Of a stretch of DNA of 64,000 nt, positions 39,263 through 47,794 are shown piece after piece (position 1 is the stretch's first letter; each line of letters opens with the position of its first letter). Both the position numbers and the translations under genes were made by a program. The DNA is from Burkholderia sp. Bp8992 (GTDB taxonomy: Bacteria; Pseudomonadota; Gammaproteobacteria; Burkholderiales; Burkholderiaceae): contig NZ_QTQI01000030.1 of the NCBI RefSeq assembly GCF_003853705.1, forward strand, positions 1 through 64,000, read 5' to 3'. Below the pieces are notes generated by a model that was not told where the DNA came from, made no database searches, and saw only the letters and a program-made list of their open reading frames with translations.

Positions 39263-40204
39263 ATGAACCTGCACCAATTTCGCTTCGTGCGCGAGGCCGT
39301 CCGGCAGAATTTCAACCTCACCGAGGCCGCGAAGGCGCTCTACACGTCCCAACCGGGGGTATCGAAGGCGATCATCGAGCTCGAGGACGAGCTCGGCGTC
39401 GAGATCTTCACGCGGCACGGCAAGCGCGTGCGCTCGCTCACCGAGCCGGGCAGGATCATCCTCGCGTCGGTCGAGCGGATCCTGCAGGAGGTTGAAAGTC
39501 TTAAAAGGGTCGGAAAGGATTATGCCGCACAGGATCAGGGCAACCTGACCATCGCCGCAACCCACACGCAGGCCCGTTACTCGCTGCCGGCCGCGATCGC
39601 CGAATTCAAGAAGCGCTTCCCGAAGGTGCACCTGTCGATCCTGCAAGGCAGCCCGACGCAGGTGGCCGAGATGGTGATCCACGACCAGGCCGATCTCGCA
39701 ATCGCGACCGAGGCGATCTCCGACTACAAGGAGCTCGTGTCGCTGCCCTGCTTCCAGTGGCACCACGCGGCCGTCGTGCCGGCCGACCATCCGCTGCTCG
39801 AACGCAAGCCGCCGACGCTCGACGATCTCGCGCAGTACCCGCTGATCACCTACGACGACGCGTTCGCGGGCCGCAAGAAGATCAATCACGCGTTCGCGCT
39901 GCGCGGGCTGTCGCCGGACATAGTGCTGGAGGCGATCGACGCCGACGTGATCAAGACCTACGTCGAACTCGGTCTCGGCGTCGGCATCATGGCCGACATC
40001 GCGTTCAACCCGGAGCGCGACCGCAACCTGCGGCTGATCCCGGTCGGCCACCTGTTCGGCAGCAACGTGACGCGCGTCGCGCTCAAGCAGGGCGCCTACC
40101 TGCGCAGCTATGTGTATACGCTCGTCGAGCTGCTGTCGCCGACGCTGAACCGCAAGCTGATCGAGCAGGCGCTCAAGGGCGAATCCGAATCGTACGAGCT
40201 TTGA
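39263..40204 (+). CDS. cysB: LysR family regulator CysB
   Basis: 313 residues. N-terminal helix-turn-helix MNLHQFRFVREAVRQNFNLT then LYTSQPGVSKAIIELE. The effector domain carries the CysB sulfate/inducer signature TQARYSLP and VGIMADIAF. It is the activator of sulfate assimilation genes and responds to acetylserine-type inducers. Divergent placement from cysI fits direct control of that operon. An intrinsic terminator follows 19 bases after the stop. Confidence 0.93.
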   Translation: MNLHQFRFVREAVRQNFNLTEAAKALYTSQPGVSKAIIELEDELGVEIFTRHGKRVRSLTEPGRIILASVERILQEVESLKRVGKDYAAQDQGNLTIAATHTQARYSLPAAIAEFKKRFPKVHLSILQGSPTQVAEMVIHDQADLAIATEAISDYKELVSLPCFQWHHAAVVPADHPLLERKPPTLDDLAQYPLITYDDAFAGRKKINHAFALRGLSPDIVLEAIDADVIKTYVELGLGVGIMADIAFNPERDRNLRLIPVGHLFGSNVTRVALKQGAYLRSYVYTLVELLSPTLNRKLIEQALKGESESYEL

Positions 40205-40222
40205 CCGGCCTGTATATATACA

Positions 40223-40246
40223 GGGGCGCCTGTCGCGCCCCTTTTT
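40223..40246 (+). terminator. Terminator of cysB
   Basis: GGGGCGC (40223-40229) pairs with GCGCCCC (40235-40241), followed by five T. A separate palindrome CTGTATATATACAG (40210-40223) precedes it. Confidence 0.88.
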
Positions 40247-40268
40247 GCTGCCCGACGGAGATTCCCGC

Positions 40269-41426
40269 ATGACGCTTCCCGCCCTGTTGCGCCGCGCCGC
40301 CGGCGCCGCCCTCGTGCTGGCCTGCGCGGCCGCGCATGCCGACCTGAAGGTCGGCGTCGACCTGTCGTCGACCGGCCCGGCCGCCGCGATCGGCATCACG
40401 AGCAAGAACGCGATCCTGATGTGGCCGAAGACGATCGCCGGGCAGCCCGTGCAGGTGACGGTGCTCGACGACGCGTCCGATCCCGGTACCGCGGTGCGCA
40501 ACATCCGCAAGCTGGTCGACGAGGATCACGTCGACGTCGTGGTCGGGCCGAACATCACGCCGGCCGCGCTCGCGGCGCTCGACCCGGTGGCCGCCGCGCA
40601 GACGCCGATGATCACGCTGGTCGGCTCCGGCTCGATCGTCGAGCCGCAGGAAGGCGCGCGGACCTGGGCCTTCAAGATGGCGCAGAGCGACCGCGCGATG
40701 GCCGACGTGATGACGCGCTACATGGCGAACCACGGCGTGAAGACGGTCGGCTTCATCGGCTTCGCGGACAGCTACGGCGACAGCTGGCTGAACGAATTCA
40801 CGCGCTTCGCCGACCTGCGCAAGATCCGCGTCATCGCGACCGAGCGCTTCAACCGCACCGACGCGAGCGTCACGGGCCAGGCGCTGAAGCTGATCGCGGC
40901 GAAGCCCGACGCGATCCTGATCGCGGGTGCCGGCACGCCGACCGTGCTGCCGCAGCGCACGCTGATCGAGCGCGGCTACAAGGGCCCGATCTACCAGACG
41001 CACGGCATCGCGACGCCGGAATTCATCAAGCTCGGCGGCAAGGACGTCGACGGCACGCTGTTCCCGACCCAGCCGGTGGTCGTCGCGCGCACGTTGCCGG
41101 CCGACCATCCGGCCCGCAAGGCCGCACTCGCGTTCGTCGACGCGTACGAAGCGAAGTACGGCGCCGGCACGGTCACGCAGTTCGCGGGCGACGCTGCGGG
41201 CGTCTACCCGCGCCTCGCCGACGCGGTCGGCCGCGCGCTGAAGGCCGCGCAGCCCGGCACGCCCGCGTTCCGCGCGGCGTTGCGGCACGAGCTCGAACGC
41301 GCGCACGAGCTCGTCGTGCCGAACGGCGTCGTCAACACGAGCGACAAGGATCATGTGGGGCTGGATCAGCGCGCAAGCGTGATGGGGATCGTGAAGCAGG
41401 GCCGGTTCGTCTACCTGAGCCAGTGA
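40269..41426 (+). CDS. Branched-chain amino-acid-type ABC transporter binding protein (orphan)
   Basis: 385 residues with a signal peptide (about 1-25, ending AHA-DL). Mature protein is a type I periplasmic binding fold of the LivJ/LivK family: LKVGVDLSSTGPAAAIGI, VRNIRKLVDEDHVDVVVGPN and GFIGFADSYGDSW. No permease or ATPase gene is adjacent. ATG at 40269 follows a CGGAG ribosome site; eight upstream codons are open. The ligand cannot be read from sequence. It could serve livHMGF at 53-57 kb, which lacks an intact binding protein. Confidence 0.85.
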   Translation: MTLPALLRRAAGAALVLACAAAHADLKVGVDLSSTGPAAAIGITSKNAILMWPKTIAGQPVQVTVLDDASDPGTAVRNIRKLVDEDHVDVVVGPNITPAALAALDPVAAAQTPMITLVGSGSIVEPQEGARTWAFKMAQSDRAMADVMTRYMANHGVKTVGFIGFADSYGDSWLNEFTRFADLRKIRVIATERFNRTDASVTGQALKLIAAKPDAILIAGAGTPTVLPQRTLIERGYKGPIYQTHGIATPEFIKLGGKDVDGTLFPTQPVVVARTLPADHPARKAALAFVDAYEAKYGAGTVTQFAGDAAGVYPRLADAVGRALKAAQPGTPAFRAALRHELERAHELVVPNGVVNTSDKDHVGLDQRASVMGIVKQGRFVYLSQ

Positions 41427-41450
41427 CTTGCGGCTGAATGACCGGGCGGC

Positions 41451-41479
41451 TTGCCCGACATCCGGATTTCCGCCATAAT
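41451..41479 (+). promoter_or_regulatory. Promoter of tRNA-Leu
   Basis: TTGCCC (41451-41456), 17 bases, CATAAT (41474-41479), about 40 bases before the tRNA 5' end. Confidence 0.65.
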
Positions 41480-41518
41480 CCGCCTTTCGCCGCGCACTGG
41501 CTGCGCGGTCTGGAACAA

Positions 41519-41603
41519 GCCCAGGTGGTGAAATTGGTAGACGCAGGGGACTCAAAATCCCCCGCCGCAAGGCGTGCCGGTTCGATTCCGGCCCTGGGCA
41601 CCA
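41519..41603 (+). tRNA. tRNA-Leu (anticodon CAA)
   Basis: 85 nt class II tRNA. Acceptor GCCCAGG (41519-41525) pairs with CCTGGGC (41593-41599), discriminator A, encoded CCA at 41601-41603. The anticodon stem GGGGA/TCCCC encloses loop CTCAAAA, anticodon CAA. The long variable arm and TTCGATTC T-loop are present. Confidence 0.96.
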
Positions 41604-41635
41604 GTCTTTCGCAGCGTCATGCGCTGCACCGTCGA

Positions 41636-41669
41636 AACCCGCGCAAGCTCGCCGCTTCGCGGGTTTTTT
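41636..41669 (+). terminator. Terminator after tRNA-Leu
   Basis: AACCCGCG (41636-41643) pairs perfectly with 41658-41665, with an inner AAGC/GCTT pairing, and is followed by TTTT and more T residues. Confidence 0.88.
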
Positions 41670-41756
41670 GTTTTGGCCGCACGCGATGCCGGCCGCAACG
41701 CGCGCCCTCCCGCGACAGTCCAAGCATCATCAGGGAACGCAGCACGGAGGCAAGCC

Positions 41757-41924
41757 ATGTCCAGGCGCGTCGTTTCAATCCCGCTTCGCGTCGGTGCGCT
41801 CGCCGCGCTGCTGTCGATCCTGCTGGGCGGATGCGACCTGCTCCGCGAGCCGCCCGTACCCGACTGGCCGGGGCCGCATGCGCCCTACCCGTTCCCGGAC
41901 GACATTCCACACCGCACCGAATGA
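41757..41924 (+). CDS. 55-residue small lipoprotein
   Basis: A positively charged start is followed by a hydrophobic core ending in the lipobox LLGGC, with Cys26 the predicted lipidated residue. The mature part is about 30 residues, Pro-rich (EPPVPDWPGPHAPYPFPDD). A strong CGGAGG ribosome site lies eight bases before the ATG. No homologue or function is recognised. It sits between the tRNA-Leu terminator and the convergent hydrolase gene and has no visible own promoter. Confidence 0.7.
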   Translation: MSRRVVSIPLRVGALAALLSILLGGCDLLREPPVPDWPGPHAPYPFPDDIPHRTE

Positions 41925-41945
41925 CCGGCCTGGACAGCCGTGCGT

Positions 41946-42836
41946 TCAGTCGCGCTCGCAGAACCGCAGGATCGCGTCCGCGACGGCCGCCGGCGCCTCG
42001 CGTTGCGGAAAGTGCCCGACCGAGTCGAGGAGCTGCCGCGCGTAGCGGCCGGCGAAGAACCGTTCGCGCCCGGCCGAGCTGTCCGGATGATTGCAGGTGT
42101 CCGAGCCGCCATGCAGCACGAGCGTCGGCACCGCCAGCACGGGCGCCGGGTTCAGCCGCGCATCGTCGTCGGCATAGGCCGGCGTGCCCGGCGCGAAGCC
42201 CCAGCGATGCCGGTACGAATGCAGCACGACGTCGATCCAGTCGGGTCCGTCGAACGCGGCGGCTGCCGCGTCGAAATCGCTGTCGCGATACCAGCCGGGC
42301 GGCGACCACGTGTCCCACATCAGGCGCGTGAACGCGCGGCGGTCGTCGCGCAGCGCCTGCTCACCGCGCGGCGTCGCCATGAACCAGTGATACCAGTAGT
42401 TGCGCGCCTGCTGCAGCGACAGCGGCTGGCCGGGATCGTTGGTACCGTACCCGACCGACAGCATCACGAGATGCGACGCGGCACCGTCGCGCAACCCGCA
42501 CGCGTTCGCCGCCGCGCGGGCGCCCCAGTCGTGCCCGACCAGCACGGGCCGCTCGACGCCGAGCACGTCGATGAATTCGAGCAAGTCGCGGCCGAGCGCC
42601 GCGAGCTGGCCGCTGCGCGGCACGGTTGCATCGCGAAAACGCGTCGGCGCAAAGCCGCGCAGCGCGGGCGCCAGCACGCGGTAGCCGCGTGCGGCGAGCG
42701 ACGCGGCCACCGGCTCCCAGCCGACCGCGCTGTCCGGCCAGCCGTGCAGCAGCACGGCCACGCGCTCGCCGCGCGGGTTCCATTCGAGATAGCCAATATC
42801 GAGCGACGCGGTCGTCGCATGCGCATAAGTCGTCAT
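41946..42836 (-). CDS. Alpha/beta hydrolase (epoxide hydrolase-like)
   Basis: 296 residues. Oxyanion-hole motif LLHGWPDSAVGWEP, nucleophile elbow VGHDWGARAA (Asp nucleophile, the pattern of epoxide hydrolases and haloalkane dehalogenases) and catalytic His in SVGHFPQREAP near the C-terminus. Cap domain residues include WYHWFMATPRGEQAL. The substrate is not deducible. It is divergent from a LysR regulator with only 70 bases between the starts, suggesting that regulator controls it. Confidence 0.87.
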   Translation of the reverse strand: MTTYAHATTASLDIGYLEWNPRGERVAVLLHGWPDSAVGWEPVAASLAARGYRVLAPALRGFAPTRFRDATVPRSGQLAALGRDLLEFIDVLGVERPVLVGHDWGARAAANACGLRDGAASHLVMLSVGYGTNDPGQPLSLQQARNYWYHWFMATPRGEQALRDDRRAFTRLMWDTWSPPGWYRDSDFDAAAAAFDGPDWIDVVLHSYRHRWGFAPGTPAYADDDARLNPAPVLAVPTLVLHGGSDTCNHPDSSAGRERFFAGRYARQLLDSVGHFPQREAPAAVADAILRFCERD

Positions 42837-42906
42837 CGTGCACTCCGTCGAGTCAGCCTGAGCGCACGATGGTAGGCCGGCCTTTCATCACGATTCACGG
42901 AGTATC

Positions 42907-43839
42907 ATGATCCATTCCTTGAATTTTGCGTTGAATCGACCGATGGAACCGCTGACCGACCCCGCATCGACCGCGCTCGACATCACGCTGCTGCGCACCT
43001 TTCTCGAAGTCGTCGACAACCGCGGGTTCGCGCCGGCCGCCGACCGTCTCGCGCTGACGCCGTCGGCCGTCAGCGGTCACATCAAGCGACTCGAACAGGC
43101 GGCCGGCACCGTGCTGCTCGCGCGCACGACGCGCCGTATCGCGCTCACGCCGGCCGGCGACACGCTGTACGCGTACGCGCGCAACATCGTCGACATGGAA
43201 CGCGAAGTGCGCGCGCGGCTGCGCGGCGCGCCGGCGCATGGGCCGCTGCGGGTCGGCGCGTCGGAGGACTTCGCCGGCGCGTGGCTGCCGCACGTGCTGC
43301 GCACGTTCCGCGACCGCCATCCGCGGACGTCGATCGAGCTGAAGGTTGGGATCACCGCATCGCTGCTGCGCGAACAGATGCTCGGCCGGCTCGATGTCGT
43401 ATTCGGCAAGCAGTGCCGGCAGGTCGACACGCCGGGTGAATTGCTGTGGGAAGAGCCGCTCGTGTGGGCCTTCGCGTCGGACCGCGCGCTCGACGCGGGC
43501 GGCGAAGTGCCGCTCGCGCTGTTTCCGCAGCCGTGCGTCTATCGGGAAGCGGCCGTCGCAGCGCTCGCCGCCGCGCTGCGGCCGTTCCGCGTGCTGTTCG
43601 AGAGCAGCAGCATGGCCGGCTGCGTGTCGGCCGCGCTCGCCGGCTTCGCGGTCACGGCGCTCGCGCGCAGCCAGCTGCGCGACGGCCTGCGCGAATGCGG
43701 GCCGCAGGACGGCCTGCCCGCGCTGCCGGCCGCGCGCTTCTACGCGTTCTCGGCGAAACCCGACGGCCCCGGCGCCGCGTTGATCGACGCGGTGCGCGAC
43801 GCCGGGCGCGGCAGGCAGTTCGCGGCGCCGGACGATTGA
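42907..43839 (+). CDS. LysR family transcriptional regulator (divergent from hydrolase)
   Basis: 310 residues from ATG 42907; MEPLTDPAS at 42943 is an equally possible start. Winged helix LLRTFLEVVDNRGFAPAADRLALTPSAVSGHIKRLE, then a LysR effector domain (PLRVGASEDFAGAWLPHVL). The short intergenic region to the hydrolase holds the palindrome AGGCCGGCCT (42874-42883). The inducer is unknown. Confidence 0.85.
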   Translation: MIHSLNFALNRPMEPLTDPASTALDITLLRTFLEVVDNRGFAPAADRLALTPSAVSGHIKRLEQAAGTVLLARTTRRIALTPAGDTLYAYARNIVDMEREVRARLRGAPAHGPLRVGASEDFAGAWLPHVLRTFRDRHPRTSIELKVGITASLLREQMLGRLDVVFGKQCRQVDTPGELLWEEPLVWAFASDRALDAGGEVPLALFPQPCVYREAAVAALAAALRPFRVLFESSSMAGCVSAALAGFAVTALARSQLRDGLRECGPQDGLPALPAARFYAFSAKPDGPGAALIDAVRDAGRGRQFAAPDD

Positions 43840-43862
43840 AACGTGCGCGGCCGCCGCTCCGG

Positions 43863-44798
43863 TCAGTCGCCGTCCGCGCCCGGTCCGGCCGCCGTCCCCG
43901 TCAGCGCATCCGCCATCAACGCGCCGAACCACTCGATGAACGCATTGAGCCGGCGCGAGCGGTGCCGGCGGTGCGGATACACGGCCGACACGTCCATCGG
44001 CTCGGCGCGGTGGCCCGGCATCACGTCGACGAGCACGCCGCTTTCCAGCAGATGCTCGACGTCGAACCGCGGAATCTGGATCAGCCCCATGCCGGCAATG
44101 CAGCCGGCGATATAGGTTTCCGCGTTGTTGACGATCACGCGGCTCGGCAGCGTCAGCGTACGCCGCTGGCCGTCCGCGCAGTATTCCCACCCGAGTTCGC
44201 GCCCCGTCGTCGGCGACGCATAGCCGATCGCCCAGTGCCCGTGCGCGAGCGCATCCGGATGCTCGGGCACGCCGCATTCGCGCAGGTAGTCGGGGCTCGC
44301 GCAGTTGATCAGCGTGAATTGCCCGAGCGGCCGCACGACGAGGCTGCTGTCCGCGAGCCGCCCGACGCGGATCGCGCAGTCGACGCCTTCCTGCACGAGG
44401 TCGATCGAGCGGTCGGTCGAGCCGAGCGACAGTTGCAGCTTCGGGTAGCGACGAAACAGCGACGGCAGCGCGGGCGCGATGACGCGGCGGGCGATCCGGC
44501 TCGGCACGTCGACGTTCAGCCGTCCGACGACCTCGCGGTCGCGGCGGCGAAACAGGCGGTCGAGTTCGTCGGCTTCCGCAAGCAGGCGCCGGCCGCGGTC
44601 GAGCAGCAGCGCGCCGTCGGCAGTGAGCTGCACCTGGCGCGTCGTGCGATGCAGGAGGCGCGTGCCGAGCCCCGTCTCGAGCTGCTGGACGGCCGCCGAC
44701 ACGGTCGCGCGCGGCACGTCGAGCGCATGCGCGGCCTTGATGAAGCTGCCCATTTCGGCAACCTGCAGGAAGATTCTGACCTGATCCAGCTTGTCCAT
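43863..44798 (-). CDS. LysR family transcriptional regulator (downstream of SDR)
   Basis: 311 residues. Starts MDKLDQVRIFLQVAEMGSFI, a typical N-terminus for the large LysR subgroup whose effector domain includes LNVDVPSRIARRVIAPALP. The ATG at 44798 is chosen by homology; 72 more open codons upstream run towards the SDR gene. It lies on the same strand 164 bases after the SDR gene rather than divergent from it, and ends 23 bases from the convergent LysR at 43839. Tail-to-tail LysR genes of different subgroups are noted as unusual. Confidence 0.85.
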   Translation of the reverse strand: MDKLDQVRIFLQVAEMGSFIKAAHALDVPRATVSAAVQQLETGLGTRLLHRTTRQVQLTADGALLLDRGRRLLAEADELDRLFRRRDREVVGRLNVDVPSRIARRVIAPALPSLFRRYPKLQLSLGSTDRSIDLVQEGVDCAIRVGRLADSSLVVRPLGQFTLINCASPDYLRECGVPEHPDALAHGHWAIGYASPTTGRELGWEYCADGQRRTLTLPSRVIVNNAETYIAGCIAGMGLIQIPRFDVEHLLESGVLVDVMPGHRAEPMDVSAVYPHRRHRSRRLNAFIEWFGALMADALTGTAAGPGADGD

Positions 44799-44962
44799 CG
44801 GCAGGGAACGTGGGTTCGGACGACCGTCGCCGCCCGCCGCCGCACATCGCGGCAAGGTCGGCGGCACAAGGAAAACGGGCGTGCGGCCTCGCGGCTGCAC
44901 GCCCGTGCATTGTCCACGCAAACGCGCCATTGCGTGCGCCGCGCGACGCGTGAGCGGCCCGG

Positions 44963-45736
44963 TTACTTCGTCGTATAGCCGCCGTTGATCAGGATCGTCT
45001 GGCCCGTGATCCACCAGCCGTCGGTCACGAGATGACGGATGAACGGCACGACGTCCTCGATGTCGGTCAGGCCCGTCTTGCTGAACGGCGACAGCGCGGC
45101 GGCCGTCTTGTGATACGCGACCGCGTCGGCGCCTTCGGCCGGATAGAAGAACGGCGTATCCATCGGGCCCGGCCCGACGGCCGTCACCGAGATCCCGCGT
45201 GCGCCGTACTCCTTCGACGCCGCGCGCGTGAAGTGCTCGACCGGCGCCTTCGACCCTTCGTATGCCGCATAGAACGGCGTGAACGCGCCAAGCAGCGACG
45301 TCACCAGCGTGACGAGCTTGCCGTGATCCTCGAGGTGCCGCCCCGCTTCCTTGATGAAGAAGAACGCCGACTTGCTGTTGACCGCGAACATCTCGTCGTA
45401 CTCGGCCTCGCTGATCTCGGTGAACGGCTTCTTCAGCACCTTGCCGACCGTATTGATCGCGATGTCGATCTTGCCGAAGCGCTGCTTCGCGTCGTCGAAC
45501 AGCTTCTCGACCGCGGCGGCCGTGGTCAGGTCGGCCTGGAACGTCGCGGCTTCCGCGCCGGCCGCGCGTACCGCGGCGGCCGTCTCCTCGGCCTGCGCCT
45601 GCGACGCCGCGCTGTTGTAGTGGATCGCCACCGCCTTCGCGCCGTGGCTCGCCAGGTCCCGCGCGATCAGGCCACCGAGATTCTTCGCGCCGCCTGCGAT
45701 CAGGACGACCTTGTCTGCGAGCGTGTGAGTTGCCAC
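44963..45736 (-). CDS. Short-chain dehydrogenase/reductase
   Basis: 257 residues, classical SDR. Cofactor motif VLIAGGAKNLGGLIA (a GxxxNxG variant), NTVG in place of NNAG, catalytic Ser in TLVTSLLGAF and YxxxK as YEGSK. The C-terminal ITGQTILINGGYTTK is the usual end. The substrate is unknown. AAGGAG-type ribosome site before ATG 45736. It is probably controlled from the palindrome-containing region upstream (45809-45825). Confidence 0.88.
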   Translation of the reverse strand: MATHTLADKVVLIAGGAKNLGGLIARDLASHGAKAVAIHYNSAASQAQAEETAAAVRAAGAEAATFQADLTTAAAVEKLFDDAKQRFGKIDIAINTVGKVLKKPFTEISEAEYDEMFAVNSKSAFFFIKEAGRHLEDHGKLVTLVTSLLGAFTPFYAAYEGSKAPVEHFTRAASKEYGARGISVTAVGPGPMDTPFFYPAEGADAVAYHKTAAALSPFSKTGLTDIEDVVPFIRHLVTDGWWITGQTILINGGYTTK

Positions 45737-45808
45737 GGTTGACTCCTTTTTTCGTTGAACGAAGCTAGGAGTGTAGGCACGCGCGACGCGCCGGTCAGCC
45801 GGCCGCGG

Positions 45809-45825
45809 CTGGATGGATTATCCAG
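45809..45825. promoter_or_regulatory. Inverted repeat upstream of the SDR gene
   Basis: CTGGAT-GGATT-ATCCAG, a perfect 6-base inverted repeat with 5-base centre, about 75 bases upstream of the SDR start. A candidate operator for one of the neighbouring LysR proteins. Confidence 0.4.
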
Positions 45826-45915
45826 AAAAACGATCCAATCGGAGCGATGCACGGTGGTCGGCCGCACTGACGGCGGCGCCGGATTCTGCCCGCGGCCGCA
45901 CGGCCGTCACCCGCC

Positions 45916-46416
45916 TCAGCGCGCGTAAAGCGCCGCGTCGATCTTGCCGAGCAGCCACTGCATGCCGGCCAGATGCTGCTGGTCGTGGCTGCACAGGTAG
46001 TGGACGAGCCCGCGCACGGTCAGCGAACCGTAGCCGTCGAACTCGCCGGTGCGCTCGAACTGCTCGGGCGTGAGGCGCGACAGCCGCTCCAGCGTTTCGC
46101 GTCGCGCGTCGCGAATCGCCGCGAGCACGTCGGACGCGTACGCGTCGTCGTAGCGGCGCTCGATCGCGAGCGCGTCGCCGTCGATCGACTCGAGCAGCGG
46201 CCGGTCTTCGTCGAGCATCCGGCGCAGCCGCACGTGATAGCCATCGATCTCGATGTCGCGCACGTGGCAGAGCTGCCCGAGCGGCGAGAAATGCTCGCTC
46301 GGGATCCCGGCCCAGTCGTCGGGCGTCCAGCGCGCGTAGCCGTCCGGAACGGCCGCGAAATGCGCTTCGAGCTGACGGGGGAAGTCGGCGAGTGCGTCGA
46401 GCGTCGTCGGATTCAT
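45916..46416 (-). CDS. DinB-like metal-binding protein
   Basis: 166 residues. Four-helix DinB superfamily with three spaced His ligands: LGQLCHVRDIEIDGY near residue 60, and LVHYLCSHDQQHLAGMQWL near the C-terminus. The family includes thiol-dependent S-transferases and bacillithiol/mycothiol enzymes. The exact reaction is unknown here. Start at 46416 chosen because a GGGAG ribosome site and homology begin there; 43 open codons upstream are discarded. Confidence 0.85.
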   Translation of the reverse strand: MNPTTLDALADFPRQLEAHFAAVPDGYARWTPDDWAGIPSEHFSPLGQLCHVRDIEIDGYHVRLRRMLDEDRPLLESIDGDALAIERRYDDAYASDVLAAIRDARRETLERLSRLTPEQFERTGEFDGYGSLTVRGLVHYLCSHDQQHLAGMQWLLGKIDAALYAR

Positions 46417-46481
46417 GCGGGAAACTCCCTGTCGGATGAAGGCGACGACAACGCTGGCACGGGCCTGCCGCCGCCGTTGCG

Positions 46482-46856
46482 TCACTTCACGCTGAAGCCG
46501 TACGTGCCCTGCGTGCGGTGCCCGTCGGTCGCGACGGCCACCCATTTCACCGTATAGGCACCGGTGCCGGCTGCCGTCAGCGGCACCGTCATCCGCTTGC
46601 GGTTCGAGGCATCGATGCGCGCGCGGCCGTCCGACACCGTCTTGCCGCCGCCATCGACGACGACGATCGAGCTGAATGCCGGCTCCAGCGGCTCGGTGAA
46701 GTCGATCGTGACGGCAGCCGGTGCGGCGGCCACCGTCGCACCGGCTGCGGGATCGCTCTTCGCGAGATGCGCGTGCGCGAAAGCGGCCGACGAGACGGTC
46801 GCGGCAACGGTGACGGCGACGGCCTGGCGGCCGAACGGGAATGAATCGAAACGCAT
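46482..46856 (-). CDS. copC: CopC domain periplasmic copper-binding protein
   Basis: 124 residues. The signal peptide ends AFA-HAHL, so the mature protein starts with the conserved copper-binding His; GTGAYTVKWVAVATDGH supplies the C-terminal His of the Cu(II) site. Small beta-barrel CopC fold, with TIDFTEPLEPAFSSIVV. No copD or other copper gene is adjacent, so this is a stand-alone copper-binding protein. ATG at 46856 by homology and signal peptide position. Confidence 0.9.
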   Translation of the reverse strand: MRFDSFPFGRQAVAVTVAATVSSAAFAHAHLAKSDPAAGATVAAAPAAVTIDFTEPLEPAFSSIVVVDGGGKTVSDGRARIDASNRKRMTVPLTAAGTGAYTVKWVAVATDGHRTQGTYGFSVK

Positions 46857-46971
46857 GGACTTTCCGTGAAGAATGAACGGGCGCCGCGCCCCGCGCGGCG
46901 GTTCCGGCAGCTTACCAGCGCATGCGCGTTCATGCCGGTCATCGGCCGCCGCTTGATAGAATGCGCGCGCT

Positions 46972-47688
46972 ATGGATCTCGAAAGCATTCTCTACACCCA
47001 GGGCTTCGGCTCGCGCCGCCAGTGCCGCGGCCTGATCGAAGCCGGCCGCGTCGCCGTCGCGGGCACCGCTGCGACCGCCCCCGACGCCGCGTTCGATACC
47101 GACGGCCTCGTGTTCTCGGTCGACGATACGGCGTGGCCGTTTCACGCGCACGCGTATCTCGCGCTCAACAAGCCGGCCGGCTACGAGTGCTCGCGCGATC
47201 CGCAGCACCACGCGAGCGTGTTCAGCCTGCTGCCCGCGCCGCTCGTCGCCCGCGGCGTGCAGTGCGTCGGCCGCCTCGACCAGGACACGACCGGCCTGCT
47301 GCTGCTGTCCGACGACGGCCAGTTCGTCCACGCGTACACGTCGCCGAAGCGCAAGGTACCGAAGACCTACGTCGCGACCGTGCGCCACCCGCTCGACGAT
47401 GCGCAGCTGAATGCGCTGCGCAGCGGCGTGCAGCTGCACGGCGAGCCGAAGCCGATCGCGGCCGTCGCCGCCGACGCGCGCGACACGCACGCGCTTGCGC
47501 TGACCGTCCTCGAAGGCAAATACCATCAGGTCAAGCGCATGGTGGCGGCGGCGAGCAATCGCGTCGAGTTGCTGCACCGCGAAAGCATCGGCGGCTTCAC
47601 GCTGCCGGGCGATCTCGAACCGGGCGCGTGGCGGTGGCTCGACGACGCCGACCTTTCAGCCCTGCGCAATCCCGTCAAAACCCTGTAA
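46972..47688 (+). CDS. rsuA: 16S rRNA pseudouridine synthase (RsuA type)
   Basis: 238 residues. N-terminal S4 domain (MDLESILYTQGFGSRRQCRG), then the catalytic Asp motif CVGRLDQDTTGLLLL and the C-terminal EGKYHQVKRMVAA. It isomerises U516 of 16S rRNA in E. coli. It starts 115 bases from the divergent copC. Assignment to RsuA rather than RluE/RluB rests on length and S4 placement. Confidence 0.9.
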   Translation: MDLESILYTQGFGSRRQCRGLIEAGRVAVAGTAATAPDAAFDTDGLVFSVDDTAWPFHAHAYLALNKPAGYECSRDPQHHASVFSLLPAPLVARGVQCVGRLDQDTTGLLLLSDDGQFVHAYTSPKRKVPKTYVATVRHPLDDAQLNALRSGVQLHGEPKPIAAVAADARDTHALALTVLEGKYHQVKRMVAAASNRVELLHRESIGGFTLPGDLEPGAWRWLDDADLSALRNPVKTL

Positions 47689-47746
47689 GGGAAAATCCGC
47701 ACGACCGTTCGATGCCCGACCGCGTCTCGGGCGCGGGTTCCCCCGC

Positions 47747-47752
47747 TATACT
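47747..47752 (+). promoter_or_regulatory. -10-like TATACT before the small membrane protein
   Basis: TATACT about 42 bases before the GTG at 47795. The hexamer 17 bases upstream is poor. Confidence 0.35.
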
Positions 47753-47794
47753 GAAATCACAAGCTGCAAGAGCAGCGATGCAGGGGGAGATATC

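Noticed and set aside
42874..42883. AGGCCGGCCT palindrome in the hydrolase-LysR gap as an operator
   Set aside because: A 10-base GC palindrome is frequent by chance at this base composition and lacks the LysR T-N11-A form.
41519..45736. Genomic island integrated at tRNA-Leu
   Set aside because: No integrase, no direct repeat of the tRNA 3' end and no mobility gene seen; kept only as a weak observation about the block.
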